A stretch of DNA of 64,000 nucleotides from Woronichinia naegeliana WA131 (GTDB lineage Bacteria; Cyanobacteriota; Cyanobacteriia; Cyanobacteriales; Microcystaceae). Positions 1 to 10,406 of the stretch are shown in pieces. Position numbers and translations under genes: made by a program. Every line of letters begins with the position of its first letter. Position 1 is the stretch's first letter. The notes under the pieces were generated by a model. That model was not told the DNA's origin and searched no databases. It saw only the letters and a list, made by a program, of their open reading frames with translations. The stretch lies in assembly GCA_025370055.1 (NCBI GenBank), contig CP073041.1, positions 2,170,001-2,234,000 on the forward strand, given 5' to 3'.

Positions 1-789
1 GATACCCTCAGAGGGATTGCCCTCAGATTCTATGGGAACGCATCACAATTTCTTGTTATTCAGGAAGCAAATGATCTGAGTGATCCGAACCAAATTGCAG
101 TCGGTCAAGTTCTCGAAATTCCTGATCTTGATGGCAGTGATGCTAATAATCCCTTGGCAGATTTCCATCGCGCTTTTAACAATGGGGTTCGTTGGCGATT
201 AACAACCGATGGAGTTGAAATTGAAGGTAGCGGTATTGAAAGAACCAGTGGAACTCCCACTACTGCAACTACAATTTGGACAAATTTTAATAGTGACATT
301 AACAAGTGGTCACAAGCCTTTAATGTTCCTGCGGTGATTATTATTGCGACGATTGCTACTGAATCGAGTGGCATAGTTGACGCAATTCGCAAAGAGCCTG
401 ACTATATTGATGATATCCGAACTCCGAATCAAATTAGTGTCGGTTTAATGCAAACCTTAATTTCTACTGCACGCGGAACTCTTCATGACAGAAAAATAGA
501 CCGAGGCGATCTTAAAAACTCAAATATTTCTATTAAAGCAGGAACCTCTTTTATTGCCGATCAACGTTCAAAGACATTATTAGACCCACCGAAAGTTGCT
601 TGTGCTTATAATGCGGGTTCACTTATTGAAAACAGGAGTTCGAGTAATCGTTGGCGGATGCGTCAATTTCCTATCGGGACTTCAGCCCACTGCGATCGCT
701 TTATTCAATTTTTTAATGATGCGGTCTTTGTGCTAAAAACGACTCCTCTGCCAGTGAGCGTTGATTATAAGGAGTTTTATTCACTGTAA
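1..789 (+). CDS. LysM-lytic transglycosylase (5' end outside window)
   Basis: The reading frame is open from the first base, so the true start lies upstream. The first ~35 codons form a LysM peptidoglycan-binding motif (start DTLRGIALRFYG, end GQVLEIPD). After a linker comes a soluble lytic transglycosylase (SLT, goose-lysozyme-like) domain with its catalytic glutamate in ATESSG (Glu codon 361-363), a GLMQT motif and the diagnostic CAYNAGS. SLT enzymes cleave MurNAc-GlcNAc bonds to give 1,6-anhydro products. No secretion signal can be judged because the N-terminus is missing. It is the first of four consecutive same-strand genes for cell-wall-active proteins. Family call is firm; whether it acts in wall turnover, lysis or as an exported effector is open. 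Confidence 0.85.
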   Translation, partial: DTLRGIALRFYGNASQFLVIQEANDLSDPNQIAVGQVLEIPDLDGSDANNPLADFHRAFNNGVRWRLTTDGVEIEGSGIERTSGTPTTATTIWTNFNSDINKWSQAFNVPAVIIIATIATESSGIVDAIRKEPDYIDDIRTPNQISVGLMQTLISTARGTLHDRKIDRGDLKNSNISIKAGTSFIADQRSKTLLDPPKVACAYNAGSLIENRSSSNRWRMRQFPIGTSAHCDRFIQFFNDAVFVLKTTPLPVSVDYKEFYSL

Positions 790-864
790 TCAATCTAATG
801 GGGTGATGAAAACTCACCCTAATTTCTACTAAATTCCAATTCATTTCACCTTTACATTCTACAA

Positions 865-2172
865 ATGCTTACTCTAAAAATCATCCAAGATACCTTTGCA
901 AAATTATCCACAAAGCCAGCAAATACTCTATCAGATAGTCAAAAGCTCTTTATTAATGTTGGCAATGAAGGGAAAGATTTAGGCATTAAATCTTATATTA
1001 AACAGGGCAATCATATTCTGGTACAACTTCAAGAACCATTAGGAAGTCTAGGTAAGTCTATCTTTTTCTTTGCTGATCATATTCAAGTTGAGGAAATTCG
1101 AGGCGTTTGGTTGACTAGTATTGACAGTGATATTCTTTTCTCTAAAGACAATATTCAAACAGGTTTAACAAAACTAAAAGAATCTGGATTTAACACGCTT
1201 TACCCGGTTGTATGGAATAATGGTTTTGTCTTTTTTCGATCTACTGTTGCGGATAATACAGTCAATGCTGATGTGGCAAACTTACATTCCGCTAATCTTC
1301 AGCAATTATTAGCAGGACGAGATATTCTCGCAGAAATCATTGAGATTAACCAGGATTTAGGAAAACCGTTTCGGATTATTCCCTGGTTAGAATACGGCCT
1401 AATGGTTCCCCCTAATTCATCTTTAGCAAAAAATAAACCAGCATGGTTAATGGAAACTAATACTGGTGGAAAAATTGTCAATGGTAATGCTTGGCTGAAC
1501 CCCACTCATCCTGAAGTACAAGGTTTCTTTAAAAGTTTAATTGGTGAACTTGTACAAGACTACGCAATTGATGGTATTCAACTCGATGATCATTTTGGTC
1601 TTCCTAAGGATATAGGATTTGATGATTTTACTATTGCACTTTTTAAGAGCAAAAATCCTGGTGCAGCAAATCCAATCAGTAATCCTAATTCTGAAAAATT
1701 TAAAGTTTGGCGAAAAAGCAAAGTTACCGAACTATTACGTTTAATTTTTAACACGGTTAAAGGAATCAAAAAAGACTGTATTGTTTCTGTTTCTCCAAAC
1801 CCGCTTGCTTTTTCTATTGATAACTTCCTCGCTGATTGGCAAGCCTGGGAACAGGAAGGGATTGCAGAAGAGATCGTTCTTCAAGTTTATCGTCCTAGTC
1901 TTTCTGCTTTCAACGGTGAAATTATTAAAACAGAAGTAGAAATAGCCCGCAAGCATATACCAACCGTTATTGGTATTTTATCGGGTCTAAATGGAAAACG
2001 AGTTCATCTTGATCTTATTCGCAGTCAAACTCAATCAACCCGCGATCGCGACTTTGCGGGTTATTCTTATTTCTTCTATGGCAGTTTATTTGACTTAGGC
2101 GCTGATGGAGATACTCCTGAAAGCCGACAAGCTGAATTTGCCACTTTACTTGCCAGCGATCGCTTTGTTTAA
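865..2172 (+). CDS. GHL10-type glycosyl hydrolase-like protein with N-terminal SH3-like module
   Basis: 435 residues. Residues ~1-80 look like an SH3-type beta module (ending FFFADHIQVEE) related to the N-terminus of the next gene's product. From GVWLTSIDSDIL onward it matches the GHL10/DUF187 TIM-barrel family (YngK-like), with strand motifs GFNTLYPVVWNNG, IIPWLEYGLM and the acidic DGIQLDDHFG, the likely active-site loop. Such proteins are thought to act on peptidoglycan or related glycans. No signal peptide is visible. The gene starts 75 bp after the transglycosylase and lies 33 bp before the DUF2272 gene, so an operon is likely. Substrate is unknown. Confidence 0.8.
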   Translation: MLTLKIIQDTFAKLSTKPANTLSDSQKLFINVGNEGKDLGIKSYIKQGNHILVQLQEPLGSLGKSIFFFADHIQVEEIRGVWLTSIDSDILFSKDNIQTGLTKLKESGFNTLYPVVWNNGFVFFRSTVADNTVNADVANLHSANLQQLLAGRDILAEIIEINQDLGKPFRIIPWLEYGLMVPPNSSLAKNKPAWLMETNTGGKIVNGNAWLNPTHPEVQGFFKSLIGELVQDYAIDGIQLDDHFGLPKDIGFDDFTIALFKSKNPGAANPISNPNSEKFKVWRKSKVTELLRLIFNTVKGIKKDCIVSVSPNPLAFSIDNFLADWQAWEQEGIAEEIVLQVYRPSLSAFNGEIIKTEVEIARKHIPTVIGILSGLNGKRVHLDLIRSQTQSTRDRDFAGYSYFFYGSLFDLGADGDTPESRQAEFATLLASDRFV

Positions 2173-2205
2173 ACCAATCAACCTTATTTTTACGGAAAAA
2201 TCATC

Positions 2206-3003
2206 ATGGCTAACAAAACACTGACTGCTCTCGTTAACACGGTTATCAAGAAATCCCCTCAAGCTAGTAGTAGTCTCCCTGATTCTGAAAAATTCGCCTT
2301 GGCTAAGGGTGAAACTCTCGATATTATTCATTATCGTTCTGCTAGTAATGTTCATTGGGAAATTGAATTAGCAACTCCTAAAGATGGTGAAACAAAATGG
2401 TTTGGATTTATTCCTCATATTGATATTTCCTCTGATTCAAACTTCAAAACAAAGCTAAAAGATACTGCTGAAAGTGAATGGAACTTTTTTGAAAAGGGAA
2501 CTAAAAAGGAACGGGAAGATGGCTTTTGGCAACGCATTGTTCAATACTGGAACGAAGCCCTTAGCAGAAGAGATATTGACAATCCGACTGATGTTGGCAA
2601 TGTTCCCTGGTCAGCCGCGTTTATCTCTTGGGTGATGAAACAATCAGGGGCTGGTAATCAGTTTCAATATAATGCGAGTCATTCAGTTTATATTCGAGGT
2701 GCAATCAAAAAGCGTAAAGACCAAGCAAAAGATGCGGCTTTTATTGCTTTTAAAATTGATGAAATCTCCCCAGAAGTGGGTGATCTAGTTTGCGCTCCTC
2801 GTGAGAAAGGAATTACCTATGATACCACCAGTAATTATATTTCTCACTGTGATTTAGTCGTCGCTAAACGGTCAAATGAAATTGATATTATCGGTGGTAA
2901 TGTTAGTGATTCTGTCACCCAAAAAACGCTTAAGCTAGATGCTAATGGTAAAGTTAAAGACGCGACTCGTCCTTGGTTTGTAGTCATCAAAAACTTATTC
3001 TAG
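2206..3003 (+). CDS. DUF2272 protein with N-terminal SH3-like module
   Basis: 265 residues. The first ~75 residues repeat the module of the preceding gene (shared pattern: K-x-S, L-x-DS-x-K, G-x2-L-x-I, then an aromatic strand ending PHIDI). The remainder has hallmarks of DUF2272: PWSAAFISWVMKQSG, a histidine-containing segment NASHSVYIRGA, GDLVCAP, and SHCDLVVA followed by IIGGNVSDSV. This resembles the NlpC/P60-like papain fold: the CDLVV cysteine and nearby histidines could be catalytic, although the usual Cys-first order is not obvious. The protein probably binds or cleaves peptidoglycan peptides. No signal peptide. Thirteen bases separate it from the next gene. Confidence 0.7.
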   Translation: MANKTLTALVNTVIKKSPQASSSLPDSEKFALAKGETLDIIHYRSASNVHWEIELATPKDGETKWFGFIPHIDISSDSNFKTKLKDTAESEWNFFEKGTKKEREDGFWQRIVQYWNEALSRRDIDNPTDVGNVPWSAAFISWVMKQSGAGNQFQYNASHSVYIRGAIKKRKDQAKDAAFIAFKIDEISPEVGDLVCAPREKGITYDTTSNYISHCDLVVAKRSNEIDIIGGNVSDSVTQKTLKLDANGKVKDATRPWFVVIKNLF

Positions 3004-3015
3004 GAGAAAATCATA

Positions 3016-4344
3016 ATGGCAACACTTGAAGACATTATTACAACCAATATAGTTCTGACCCGATCTCAACTCAGAGCCGATAAAAAGTTAGTGATGGAAA
3101 TTCAGTCTAAACTTGCTAATTTGGGTTTTTATCCTGGTGGCGGCTGGATTGACGGTGACATTGGCAATGATGGTCGGGATACCTTTACTTGGAAAGGATT
3201 GGGAACGTTTTGTCAGGCATTGGGTTTAACGGGTTTGCCGACCACCGCGATCGCCATTAATAAAGCTATTGCTCAGAAACTATTAAGTACAAAACAGGTT
3301 GATTCAGTCTTAAAAACGGCTACCCAAAGTTCAATTCTTGCCCGTTTGCAGGCTATTCAAAACAAATCACCAATTGTCAATGGCAATACTCCTGGTTCAG
3401 GTTTTGTTGCTCGAACTTTAGCAAAATCTCCTTTCCAATCTTTCGTTGCTGACTATCCCACTTTTTTGGCACAAAAGCCTGATGGAACTACAATTATTTC
3501 CTACGGTGACAGTTTCACTTTATCCACAGGGACAGTCGTTAACTTTAGTGATTATCCCGATTTAGGAGAAAAACCAACTATTGATAATAATGGTTTGAGC
3601 TTTCTTTCCAGTAATATCAGTCATGCTTGTCTTTGTATTGGTAGTTTTAGTGACGGTGGAAGCCAAATCAAAGCCCATTGGTTGGGAAAAAATGCCTTAA
3701 ATTCTACTAATTTATGGTGGAGTACTAGTAAATTTATTGGTGTTTTAAACGCAGTTTGTCAAATTAATCAAAAATCAATTAACACCGACGTTGATGATTG
3801 TGTCATTATCAAATCAGCAAGCACCCGCTATCGTTTTCACGATTTAGTCAAAGATATGGTGAGTTATCAGGGTTTATCCTCCTCTAATGCGATCGGTGTT
3901 TTATTTAAAAGCTTTACCAAACGAGAAGTTTTAAGCAATTGGATTAAGCAATTAACAGGAAATAATACCCTAGATTTTCGAGGTTCCTATGCTTCCGATC
4001 CTTTAGTCAGTCCTGCTGAAGTTACTGATACTACTCTTAGAATGGGAAACCCTGTTTTATCTTCCACCGATCTGGGAGCTGCAACTGATACGAACTCCCT
4101 AGCGGCCTATGATTTAGTGCGTTTAATCTCTATGTTGGGATGGCATTTACATTTACCAGCAACGGCTAAACTTCCTTCTGCCCAATGGAAAAGTCTAGAA
4201 AGTGTTGTACGGGCAATGGGGCATGATACAGCGCGTTATGTAGATGTTGCTTTAGAAACCCTTGGTGTTGTCAACGTCATTGGTGAACCTGTGATTATTT
4301 CCAAAGTTGGTTGGGGGGATATATCAGCGACGAGATTCTCCTAG
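3016..4344 (+). CDS. Peptidoglycan-binding-like / class A beta-lactamase-like serine hydrolase
   Basis: 442 residues. Residues ~20-95 resemble a peptidoglycan-binding helical domain ([21 protein letters not shown]). The C-terminal part carries what look like the three serine-hydrolase motifs in the right order: S-T-S-K at 236-239 (SxxK), S-S-N at 289-291 (SxN), and K-V-G at 430-432 (KTG equivalent). Class A-like folds normally continue ~40-50 residues past KTG, but this protein stops 10 residues later, next to a run of six G at 4313-4318. A frameshift or 3' truncation is possible. No signal peptide. A GGAG-type ribosome site (TAGGAGAAAATC) precedes the start. Family assignment is inference from motifs. 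Confidence 0.55.
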   Translation: MATLEDIITTNIVLTRSQLRADKKLVMEIQSKLANLGFYPGGGWIDGDIGNDGRDTFTWKGLGTFCQALGLTGLPTTAIAINKAIAQKLLSTKQVDSVLKTATQSSILARLQAIQNKSPIVNGNTPGSGFVARTLAKSPFQSFVADYPTFLAQKPDGTTIISYGDSFTLSTGTVVNFSDYPDLGEKPTIDNNGLSFLSSNISHACLCIGSFSDGGSQIKAHWLGKNALNSTNLWWSTSKFIGVLNAVCQINQKSINTDVDDCVIIKSASTRYRFHDLVKDMVSYQGLSSSNAIGVLFKSFTKREVLSNWIKQLTGNNTLDFRGSYASDPLVSPAEVTDTTLRMGNPVLSSTDLGAATDTNSLAAYDLVRLISMLGWHLHLPATAKLPSAQWKSLESVVRAMGHDTARYVDVALETLGVVNVIGEPVIISKVGWGDISATRFS

Positions 4345-4373
4345 CCTGTTGTCTTTACACCTCTGGAGAAAAA

Positions 4374-7115
4374 ATGTTTCAGTCTCTTGCTCAATTTGCG
4401 GCTGACCCGGCCTATGATATTTTGGGGTCTCAGCGTCAACCGCTCTCACCTATTTTTTCGCCCAAAACCGTTGCCGTCATTGGTGCCACCGATAAGCCCA
4501 ATAGTGTGGGTCGTACCCTGATTTGGAATTTAGTCAGTAATCCTTTTGGGGGTAGTATTTTCCCCGTTAACCCTAAGCGTAGCAACGTGTTAGGCATTCC
4601 GGCCTATGCTTCCGTCAAAAAGATTCCCGTTCCCATTGATTTAGCCATTATTGCAACTCCAGCCCCAACCATTCCGGCTATCATTCAAGATTGCATTGAT
4701 GTGGAAGTCAAGGGAGCCATTATTATTTCGGCGGGTTTTCGGGAAATTGGGGCAGCAGGTTTGGCCTTAGAGCAACAAATTCGAGCGATCGCCTTGGGAA
4801 AACTGCGAATTATCGGGCCCAACTGTTTAGGGTTAATGAATCCCCATAGCGGACTGAATGCCACTTTTGCTAGTAAGATGGCCCAACCTGGAAATTTAGG
4901 CTTTATTAGTCAAAGCGGGGCCCTCTGCACGGCGGTATTGGATTGGAGTTTTCCTGAACACGTTGGCTTTAGTGCCTTTGTCTCAGTTGGCTCGATGCTA
5001 GATGTGGATTGGGGAGATTTAATTTATTACCTAGGCGATGATCCCAGAACTAAAGCGATCGTCCTTTATATGGAATCCATCATTAATGCCCGTTCTTTTC
5101 TTTCGGCGGCGCGGGAAGTTGCTCTGACTAAACCGATTGTCGTTATTAAGGCGGGTCAAACTGAAGCCTCTGCCAAGGCGGCCACTTCCCACACAGGGGC
5201 CTTGGCTGGCAGTCAAGAAGTATTAGCAGCAGCGTTTCGTCGTTGTGGCGTTTTACAGGTTGAACGTATTTCCGAATTATTTGACCTAGCCGAAGTGTTT
5301 GCCAAGCAGCCTCGTCATCCCCAGGGGCCCAATTTAGGAATTATTACCAATGCTGGTGGGCCGGGGGTATTGGCGACCGATGCGTTAATTAAGACAGGGG
5401 GACAGTTAGCGGAATTAGAACCAGCAACCCTGGAGAAACTCAATCAGGTTTTACCATCCCATTGGAGTCATGGTAATCCCATTGATATTTTGGGAGATGC
5501 GGACAGCGATCGCTATGCGAAGGCCTTAGAGATTGTGCTAGAAGATGCCAATACAGACGGGCTTTTAGTGATTTTGACTCCCCAGGCCATGACCAATCCA
5601 ACCCAAACGGCCCAACAATTAATTGCTTCAACCCTGGCTACCCAGAAACCGATTATTGCCAGTTGGATGGGAGGCGAGGAAGTCTCAGAAGGGGAATTAA
5701 TTCTCAATAAAAACCATATTCCCACTTACCGTTATCCCGATGCAGCGGCCCGTTTGTTTAATGCGCTATGGCACTATAGCTATAATCTGAAGGGAATTTA
5801 TGAAACCCCGACTTTACCGAGAGATGAGGATAACATTCCAGAACGCTCTCAGGTAACGGAAATGATCACGCAGGCTCTTAATAGCGGACGCACCCTACTA
5901 ACAGAAGTAGAATCCAAAACCTTGTTGGCAGCCTATGGTCTGCCAGTGGTCAAAACAGGGATTGCCAAAACGGAGTCAGAGGCTCTGGCCCTGGCGGAAG
6001 AAATTGGTTATCCGGTGGTCTTGAAACTTTGGTCAGAAACCATTACCCATAAAACCGATGTGGGAGGGGTACAGCTTAATTTGACCAGTGCGAAGGCGGT
6101 GCAGTGGGCCTATCAAGAAATTCGGTCTTCGGTGACAAAACAAGTGGGCGCAGAGCATTTTCTGGGGGTGACAGTACAGCCGATGCTGAATCCCGATGGT
6201 AGCTATGAATTAATTATTGGTAGTAGTCTCGATCCGCAGTTTGGCCCGGTTTTATTGTTTGGTACAGGTGGCCAATTAGTCGAAATTTTCCAAGATCGGG
6301 CGATCGCCTTACCACCGCTTAACACCACACTGGCCCGTCGTTTGATGGAACAAACCAAGATCTATAAAGCCCTTCAGGGAATACGGGGACGAAAAGCGAT
6401 CGATATTGCTGCCCTAGAGCATTTATTAGTGAAATTTAGTCAGTTAGTCGTAGAACAACCTCGGATCAAAGAAATTGACATCAATCCCTTATTGGTTTCC
6501 AATGAACGGATTACAGCCCTAGACGCTCGTATTATTCTCCATCCCGCTAGTCTAGCGGATAGTGATTTACCTAAATCCGCCATTCGTCCCTACCCACTTC
6601 AATACATTGCTCCTTATCAACTACGCAATGGTCAAACGGTGACAATCCGCCCCATTCGTCCCGAAGATGAACCTTTAATGGTCAAGTTCCATCAAACCCT
6701 TTCTGAGCAGAGTGTGTATTTCCGTTATTTCCATCTTTTGGCCCAGAGTTCTTTGATTGCTCACGAACGGCTCACCCGCATTTGTTTTATTGACTATGAC
6801 CGAGAAATGGCCCTCGTTGCAGTCTTACTCAATCCTGAAACCCAGGAACCAGAGATTTTAGCAGTGGGACGCTTGACTCAATTACATGGTGTCAAAGAAG
6901 GTGAATTTGCTATGTTAGTCAGTGATCCTTGGCATGGTCAAGGTTTAGGCTCAGAATTACTGCGGCGTTTAGTGCAAATTGGTCGAGATGAAACACTAGA
7001 AACCATTCGGGCCGATATTCTGCTTCAAAACCGAGCCATGCAACGAGTTTGTGAAAAGGTTGGTTTTCAGTTACGACGAACCCCAAGCCTCGTCTATGCA
7101 GAACTTCAACTCTAG
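4374..7115 (+). CDS. Fused ADP-forming acyl-CoA synthetase-like / GNAT acetyltransferase (Pat/PatZ type)
   Basis: 913 residues. Order: CoA-binding Rossmann domain (~25-155, [17 protein letters not shown]), succinyl-CoA ligase-like flavodoxin domain (~170-300, FISQSGALC and SHTGALAGS with the phospho-histidine equivalent H273), ATP-grasp domain (~500-720, [18 protein letters not shown]), and a C-terminal GNAT domain (~750-905, [13 protein letters not shown] acetyl-CoA loop). The layout matches the NDP-forming acetyl-CoA synthetase/protein-lysine acetyltransferase family (Pat, YfiQ), which acetylates metabolic enzymes. Retention of H273 leaves acyl-CoA synthetase activity possible. The chosen ATG has GGAGAA a few bases upstream; the frame is also open further 5', overlapping the previous gene. 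Confidence 0.85.
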   Translation: MFQSLAQFAADPAYDILGSQRQPLSPIFSPKTVAVIGATDKPNSVGRTLIWNLVSNPFGGSIFPVNPKRSNVLGIPAYASVKKIPVPIDLAIIATPAPTIPAIIQDCIDVEVKGAIIISAGFREIGAAGLALEQQIRAIALGKLRIIGPNCLGLMNPHSGLNATFASKMAQPGNLGFISQSGALCTAVLDWSFPEHVGFSAFVSVGSMLDVDWGDLIYYLGDDPRTKAIVLYMESIINARSFLSAAREVALTKPIVVIKAGQTEASAKAATSHTGALAGSQEVLAAAFRRCGVLQVERISELFDLAEVFAKQPRHPQGPNLGIITNAGGPGVLATDALIKTGGQLAELEPATLEKLNQVLPSHWSHGNPIDILGDADSDRYAKALEIVLEDANTDGLLVILTPQAMTNPTQTAQQLIASTLATQKPIIASWMGGEEVSEGELILNKNHIPTYRYPDAAARLFNALWHYSYNLKGIYETPTLPRDEDNIPERSQVTEMITQALNSGRTLLTEVESKTLLAAYGLPVVKTGIAKTESEALALAEEIGYPVVLKLWSETITHKTDVGGVQLNLTSAKAVQWAYQEIRSSVTKQVGAEHFLGVTVQPMLNPDGSYELIIGSSLDPQFGPVLLFGTGGQLVEIFQDRAIALPPLNTTLARRLMEQTKIYKALQGIRGRKAIDIAALEHLLVKFSQLVVEQPRIKEIDINPLLVSNERITALDARIILHPASLADSDLPKSAIRPYPLQYIAPYQLRNGQTVTIRPIRPEDEPLMVKFHQTLSEQSVYFRYFHLLAQSSLIAHERLTRICFIDYDREMALVAVLLNPETQEPEILAVGRLTQLHGVKEGEFAMLVSDPWHGQGLGSELLRRLVQIGRDETLETIRADILLQNRAMQRVCEKVGFQLRRTPSLVYAELQL

Positions 7116-7155
7116 CAATTCCTATGTTACAGTTTTTAACTATTCGGAAATTAAA

Positions 7156-10100
7156 CTACAGCTTAATGTAATGAATCCCTGTATATCTCAGAATTTGGCC
7201 CAGAGTTAAAATTCTTTGTATTTGATCATCATCAATCCATAACTCTGAATCAGGGCTTTCTAATGCAGTAAATTCATTATCGTAGTAGATATAAACTTGA
7301 CCACCATCAGACGGACGTAAAACTAATTTAATAGAGCGTCCTTTTTTTGTTACACCATTAATAACTGTTTTTGACTCTTCACACCAATTTGTACAGTCAT
7401 AATCGGGATGTTGACTAAGATATTTTTGAATATTCCGTTTTGCTCTGGCAATAATTGCTTGAACGTATTCAAAGTTATAACCTTTAGCAATACGAGCCAA
7501 ACACCGCCCCATGTAAGAGCCACAGAATCTTGATTGAGCATTTTCTAGTTCTTCTGGGGAATCAATGGCTAAACTCAATAATAAGTTTTCTAAGTCTTCA
7601 GGCGATAGTTCATCAGGTGAATATGATTCTTGAGCTTTTGCCGCAGCTTTTTCCTGTCGAGACTTTTCAATAAACTCGTTGAACTCTTCTGGGGAAATAT
7701 CTTCTGGTAAAACCGCTAATCGTTCTTTAGGGATATTGACTATTTTCAGAATTTCTTCCTCATTGTATCCATTAGAGTTACTGAGAATATCTGCTTTAAA
7801 TTTCATATTGCTGATAATCTCTTCGTCAGTCTGTAAGCGATGACGTTTTTCGTAAAGCGGTAAGAAAAATTCCTTTGCTAAAGACTCGTGTTCATTAAAC
7901 CAAATGAATAACTGGGCAAATATCTTTTTATGTTTTTCAGTTCTCGATTGACTTAATCCCTCATTCTGAAGGATTTTCTCGACTCTCTTGCTAATTTCAC
8001 TAGCAATTTCACTGATATTCTTAGTCTTGATATTTAAAGACAAAATAACACTAGGAATTAACATTATTGAATTATCAATTAATTCACTACGGCAATTGTA
8101 ACCAAGCTCTTCAAGAATATCTTTAAGAGTTTCATCAATATCTGAATCTATAAAGAGATCGTTAATTACCTGTAAGTTACCTTGTTGATCGGGGATAATT
8201 TTATCGTTGGTAACATTAACCAAAAAATCTTTCTCAACCACAAAATTAATCAAATTACTTAGCCATTGATAAGCATCCTGTTGAAGATGGTTATTCAATT
8301 CAGAAATAGTTTCTTTACTGGCAATATCTGTAAAAAGCTCCTGAACAAAATGCTTGTCACATTCCTGCCAAATTGCTTTGTCCCAATTTCCTAAATATTT
8401 TTGTTTGGGCGTTTCTGGATAAAAATCAGTCGCAAATTGCCAGAATTGTTTTCGCAGTTGACAAATCTCGTTTGTATTTTTACTTTCAGGCGGAGAGCAA
8501 CTAAGTAAATGTAAAACAGCAGAATGAATATTGGGATTTTTGTTATCTCGAATAATCGGGTTAATGCGATTGACAATATCCGAAAGATTTTTAGTAACAG
8601 CTAAATTGGCAATTGTAATTTGACTATGCTTTAATTTGGTGCGCCAGTTATCACCTAAAAGTTCCAGAATATCTTTTAGTTGGTTAGGAATATTATCGTC
8701 TAACCACAGTTCTCCTTTTTTCTTGAAATCATTATACTGATTGGGAATAATTGCAAAATCATCTAATAACTTGCCATTATCTTGATTGACAAATTCAATA
8801 ACATCTGTCAAATAGACAAGAGTTTCATTTTCGGGCTTGCTAATGCGATCGCAAAGTTGCTCAAGACTAGACAAGTTCGCAATATCGTTCGCTAAGTTTT
8901 TGATTCCATAACGGATCGAATCGGGCCAAGTTTTATCAATGATTTCAAACCAAAACTCCAAATGATCTTTTTGGGGTAAACGATCAAACCATAATAATTT
9001 AGCAAAATCCCACACCTTTAAAGCTTTGTTTAATGAGCTACTAAAGGGAAATAGAGCATCTTGCAATTTGATTTTAGGATTTTCTAAATCATCTGTATAG
9101 ACAATTTCACTATTTAATAGATTGTTTCGCAAAACAGATTGTACATTATCTCGATACCAAGTTTGGGAAATCCAATCTTTCTCTTGTGGCAACTTCGTAT
9201 TAGCTAAAAAATATAAATTTTGCCAACTATGATTACTAGCATATTCTAAAAGGCTAAGATAAAGTGAAACGGCTTCTTGTATAATTTCTTTGTTATGAAT
9301 AACGTGTGATTCACTTTTATCAGTTAGAAAAATTCCATCTCTAGGTTCAGTCGGTTCTAAAAAAGGGTTATTGATAATCGCAGGAAAAGAAAAATTTTCA
9401 GTTCCGATTAGTGGAAAATCTAAAAATAATCGAGGTAAAGATTGATTAAAAGAAATAATTCCAATTTCATCATTATCTAAAGTAATTGGGATGGCAATAG
9501 TGGTCAAATTTTCAGATAAATAGATGTAATATAATTTGTCAAAAATGCCGTCATTGACTCTGTTAAATTCAATGAGTTTAATTTTTTCGGTTAGGTTTCG
9601 AGAACCGACTTTTTCATAAATAACGCTTTGTCCAGCTTGAGTTGTCTTGACTGAATTAATCCGATCAATAAAAATCAAAGTATAAGGCAAGGCATTTTCT
9701 AAATCTTGAAGTCCAATTTCAGCAATTTCTCGTCCTTGCTCATCTAATTTATAAGTAAAGATCGTGTTAAATTCTGAAAAAGCTGGCTCTGATATGCTTT
9801 CAGATTGACTTAAACTTTTTTCGGCACATTCAAAGGAATAGCTAATACTAGCAATTAACTCTTTTAAGTCTCTTCCACTACGATCTAAAGGAAAGCAGAT
9901 TTTTGAAAAAGTTAAGTCCTCTTTTTGATAAATACCTTTAACTTCAACTTGTTCTGAGAGCAAATGAGTAGTAATAAAACCTGTACCAAAACGTCCTGTA
10001 GTCTGGGGTCTCACGTCCAGATTGGCATTATCTCGATCCTTATCTTCCGAACTAATTTGTTGAATTAAGCCTTCAACATTAGCAACCGTAAAATAGCCAA

Positions 10101-10326
10101 AGTTATGTTGAAATTCTAGCGATTCATTATAGTCAATAACAACTGAAACTTTCTCGTCGGAAAAGTCAATAGCGGCTTTATCTTTCGCATTTTGCAGTAA
10201 TTCCCAAATCCAGCGACGTTTCGAGTTTTCTTCTGCCAACATCTGCAAGTTACGCATTTTTTCAAAAATCTTCTGCGCCGCTAAACGGTTTAATCTGTCA
10301 ATCGCTTTTTGATTAAATTCTGACAT
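7156..10326 (-). CDS. Sacsin-like GHKL ATPase, large protein of unknown function
   Basis: 1056 residues from the ATG preceded by GGGAAAAG; a 23-codon 5' extension lacks support. The N-terminal ~250 residues form a GHKL (HSP90/sacsin-type) ATP-binding domain: N-box ELLQNAKD at 42-49 and glycine box GRFGTGF at 111-117. The long middle is helical, without a family I recognise. The C-terminal ~110 residues form a compact domain (start FCGSYMGRCLARIAKGYNF, later VYIYYDNEF) reminiscent of domains at the end of NO VEIN/sacsin-like proteins. Such stand-alone sacsin-type ATPases are scattered among bacteria and often sit in accessory or defence regions. A tail-anchored coiled-coil gene lies 80 bp upstream on the same strand. 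AT-richer than the neighbouring housekeeping genes. Confidence 0.6.
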   Translation of the reverse strand: MSEFNQKAIDRLNRLAAQKIFEKMRNLQMLAEENSKRRWIWELLQNAKDKAAIDFSDEKVSVVIDYNESLEFQHNFGYFTVANVEGLIQQISSEDKDRDNANLDVRPQTTGRFGTGFITTHLLSEQVEVKGIYQKEDLTFSKICFPLDRSGRDLKELIASISYSFECAEKSLSQSESISEPAFSEFNTIFTYKLDEQGREIAEIGLQDLENALPYTLIFIDRINSVKTTQAGQSVIYEKVGSRNLTEKIKLIEFNRVNDGIFDKLYYIYLSENLTTIAIPITLDNDEIGIISFNQSLPRLFLDFPLIGTENFSFPAIINNPFLEPTEPRDGIFLTDKSESHVIHNKEIIQEAVSLYLSLLEYASNHSWQNLYFLANTKLPQEKDWISQTWYRDNVQSVLRNNLLNSEIVYTDDLENPKIKLQDALFPFSSSLNKALKVWDFAKLLWFDRLPQKDHLEFWFEIIDKTWPDSIRYGIKNLANDIANLSSLEQLCDRISKPENETLVYLTDVIEFVNQDNGKLLDDFAIIPNQYNDFKKKGELWLDDNIPNQLKDILELLGDNWRTKLKHSQITIANLAVTKNLSDIVNRINPIIRDNKNPNIHSAVLHLLSCSPPESKNTNEICQLRKQFWQFATDFYPETPKQKYLGNWDKAIWQECDKHFVQELFTDIASKETISELNNHLQQDAYQWLSNLINFVVEKDFLVNVTNDKIIPDQQGNLQVINDLFIDSDIDETLKDILEELGYNCRSELIDNSIMLIPSVILSLNIKTKNISEIASEISKRVEKILQNEGLSQSRTEKHKKIFAQLFIWFNEHESLAKEFFLPLYEKRHRLQTDEEIISNMKFKADILSNSNGYNEEEILKIVNIPKERLAVLPEDISPEEFNEFIEKSRQEKAAAKAQESYSPDELSPEDLENLLLSLAIDSPEELENAQSRFCGSYMGRCLARIAKGYNFEYVQAIIARAKRNIQKYLSQHPDYDCTNWCEESKTVINGVTKKGRSIKLVLRPSDGGQVYIYYDNEFTALESPDSELWIDDDQIQRILTLGQILRYTGIHYIKL

Positions 10327-10406
10327 GACTTTTCCCAAGGGTTTCTTCTGAAAATTTAATGAATATGAAAGAGCGAGAACCTTCGTGTAAAACACTCAAG
10401 CAAGGC

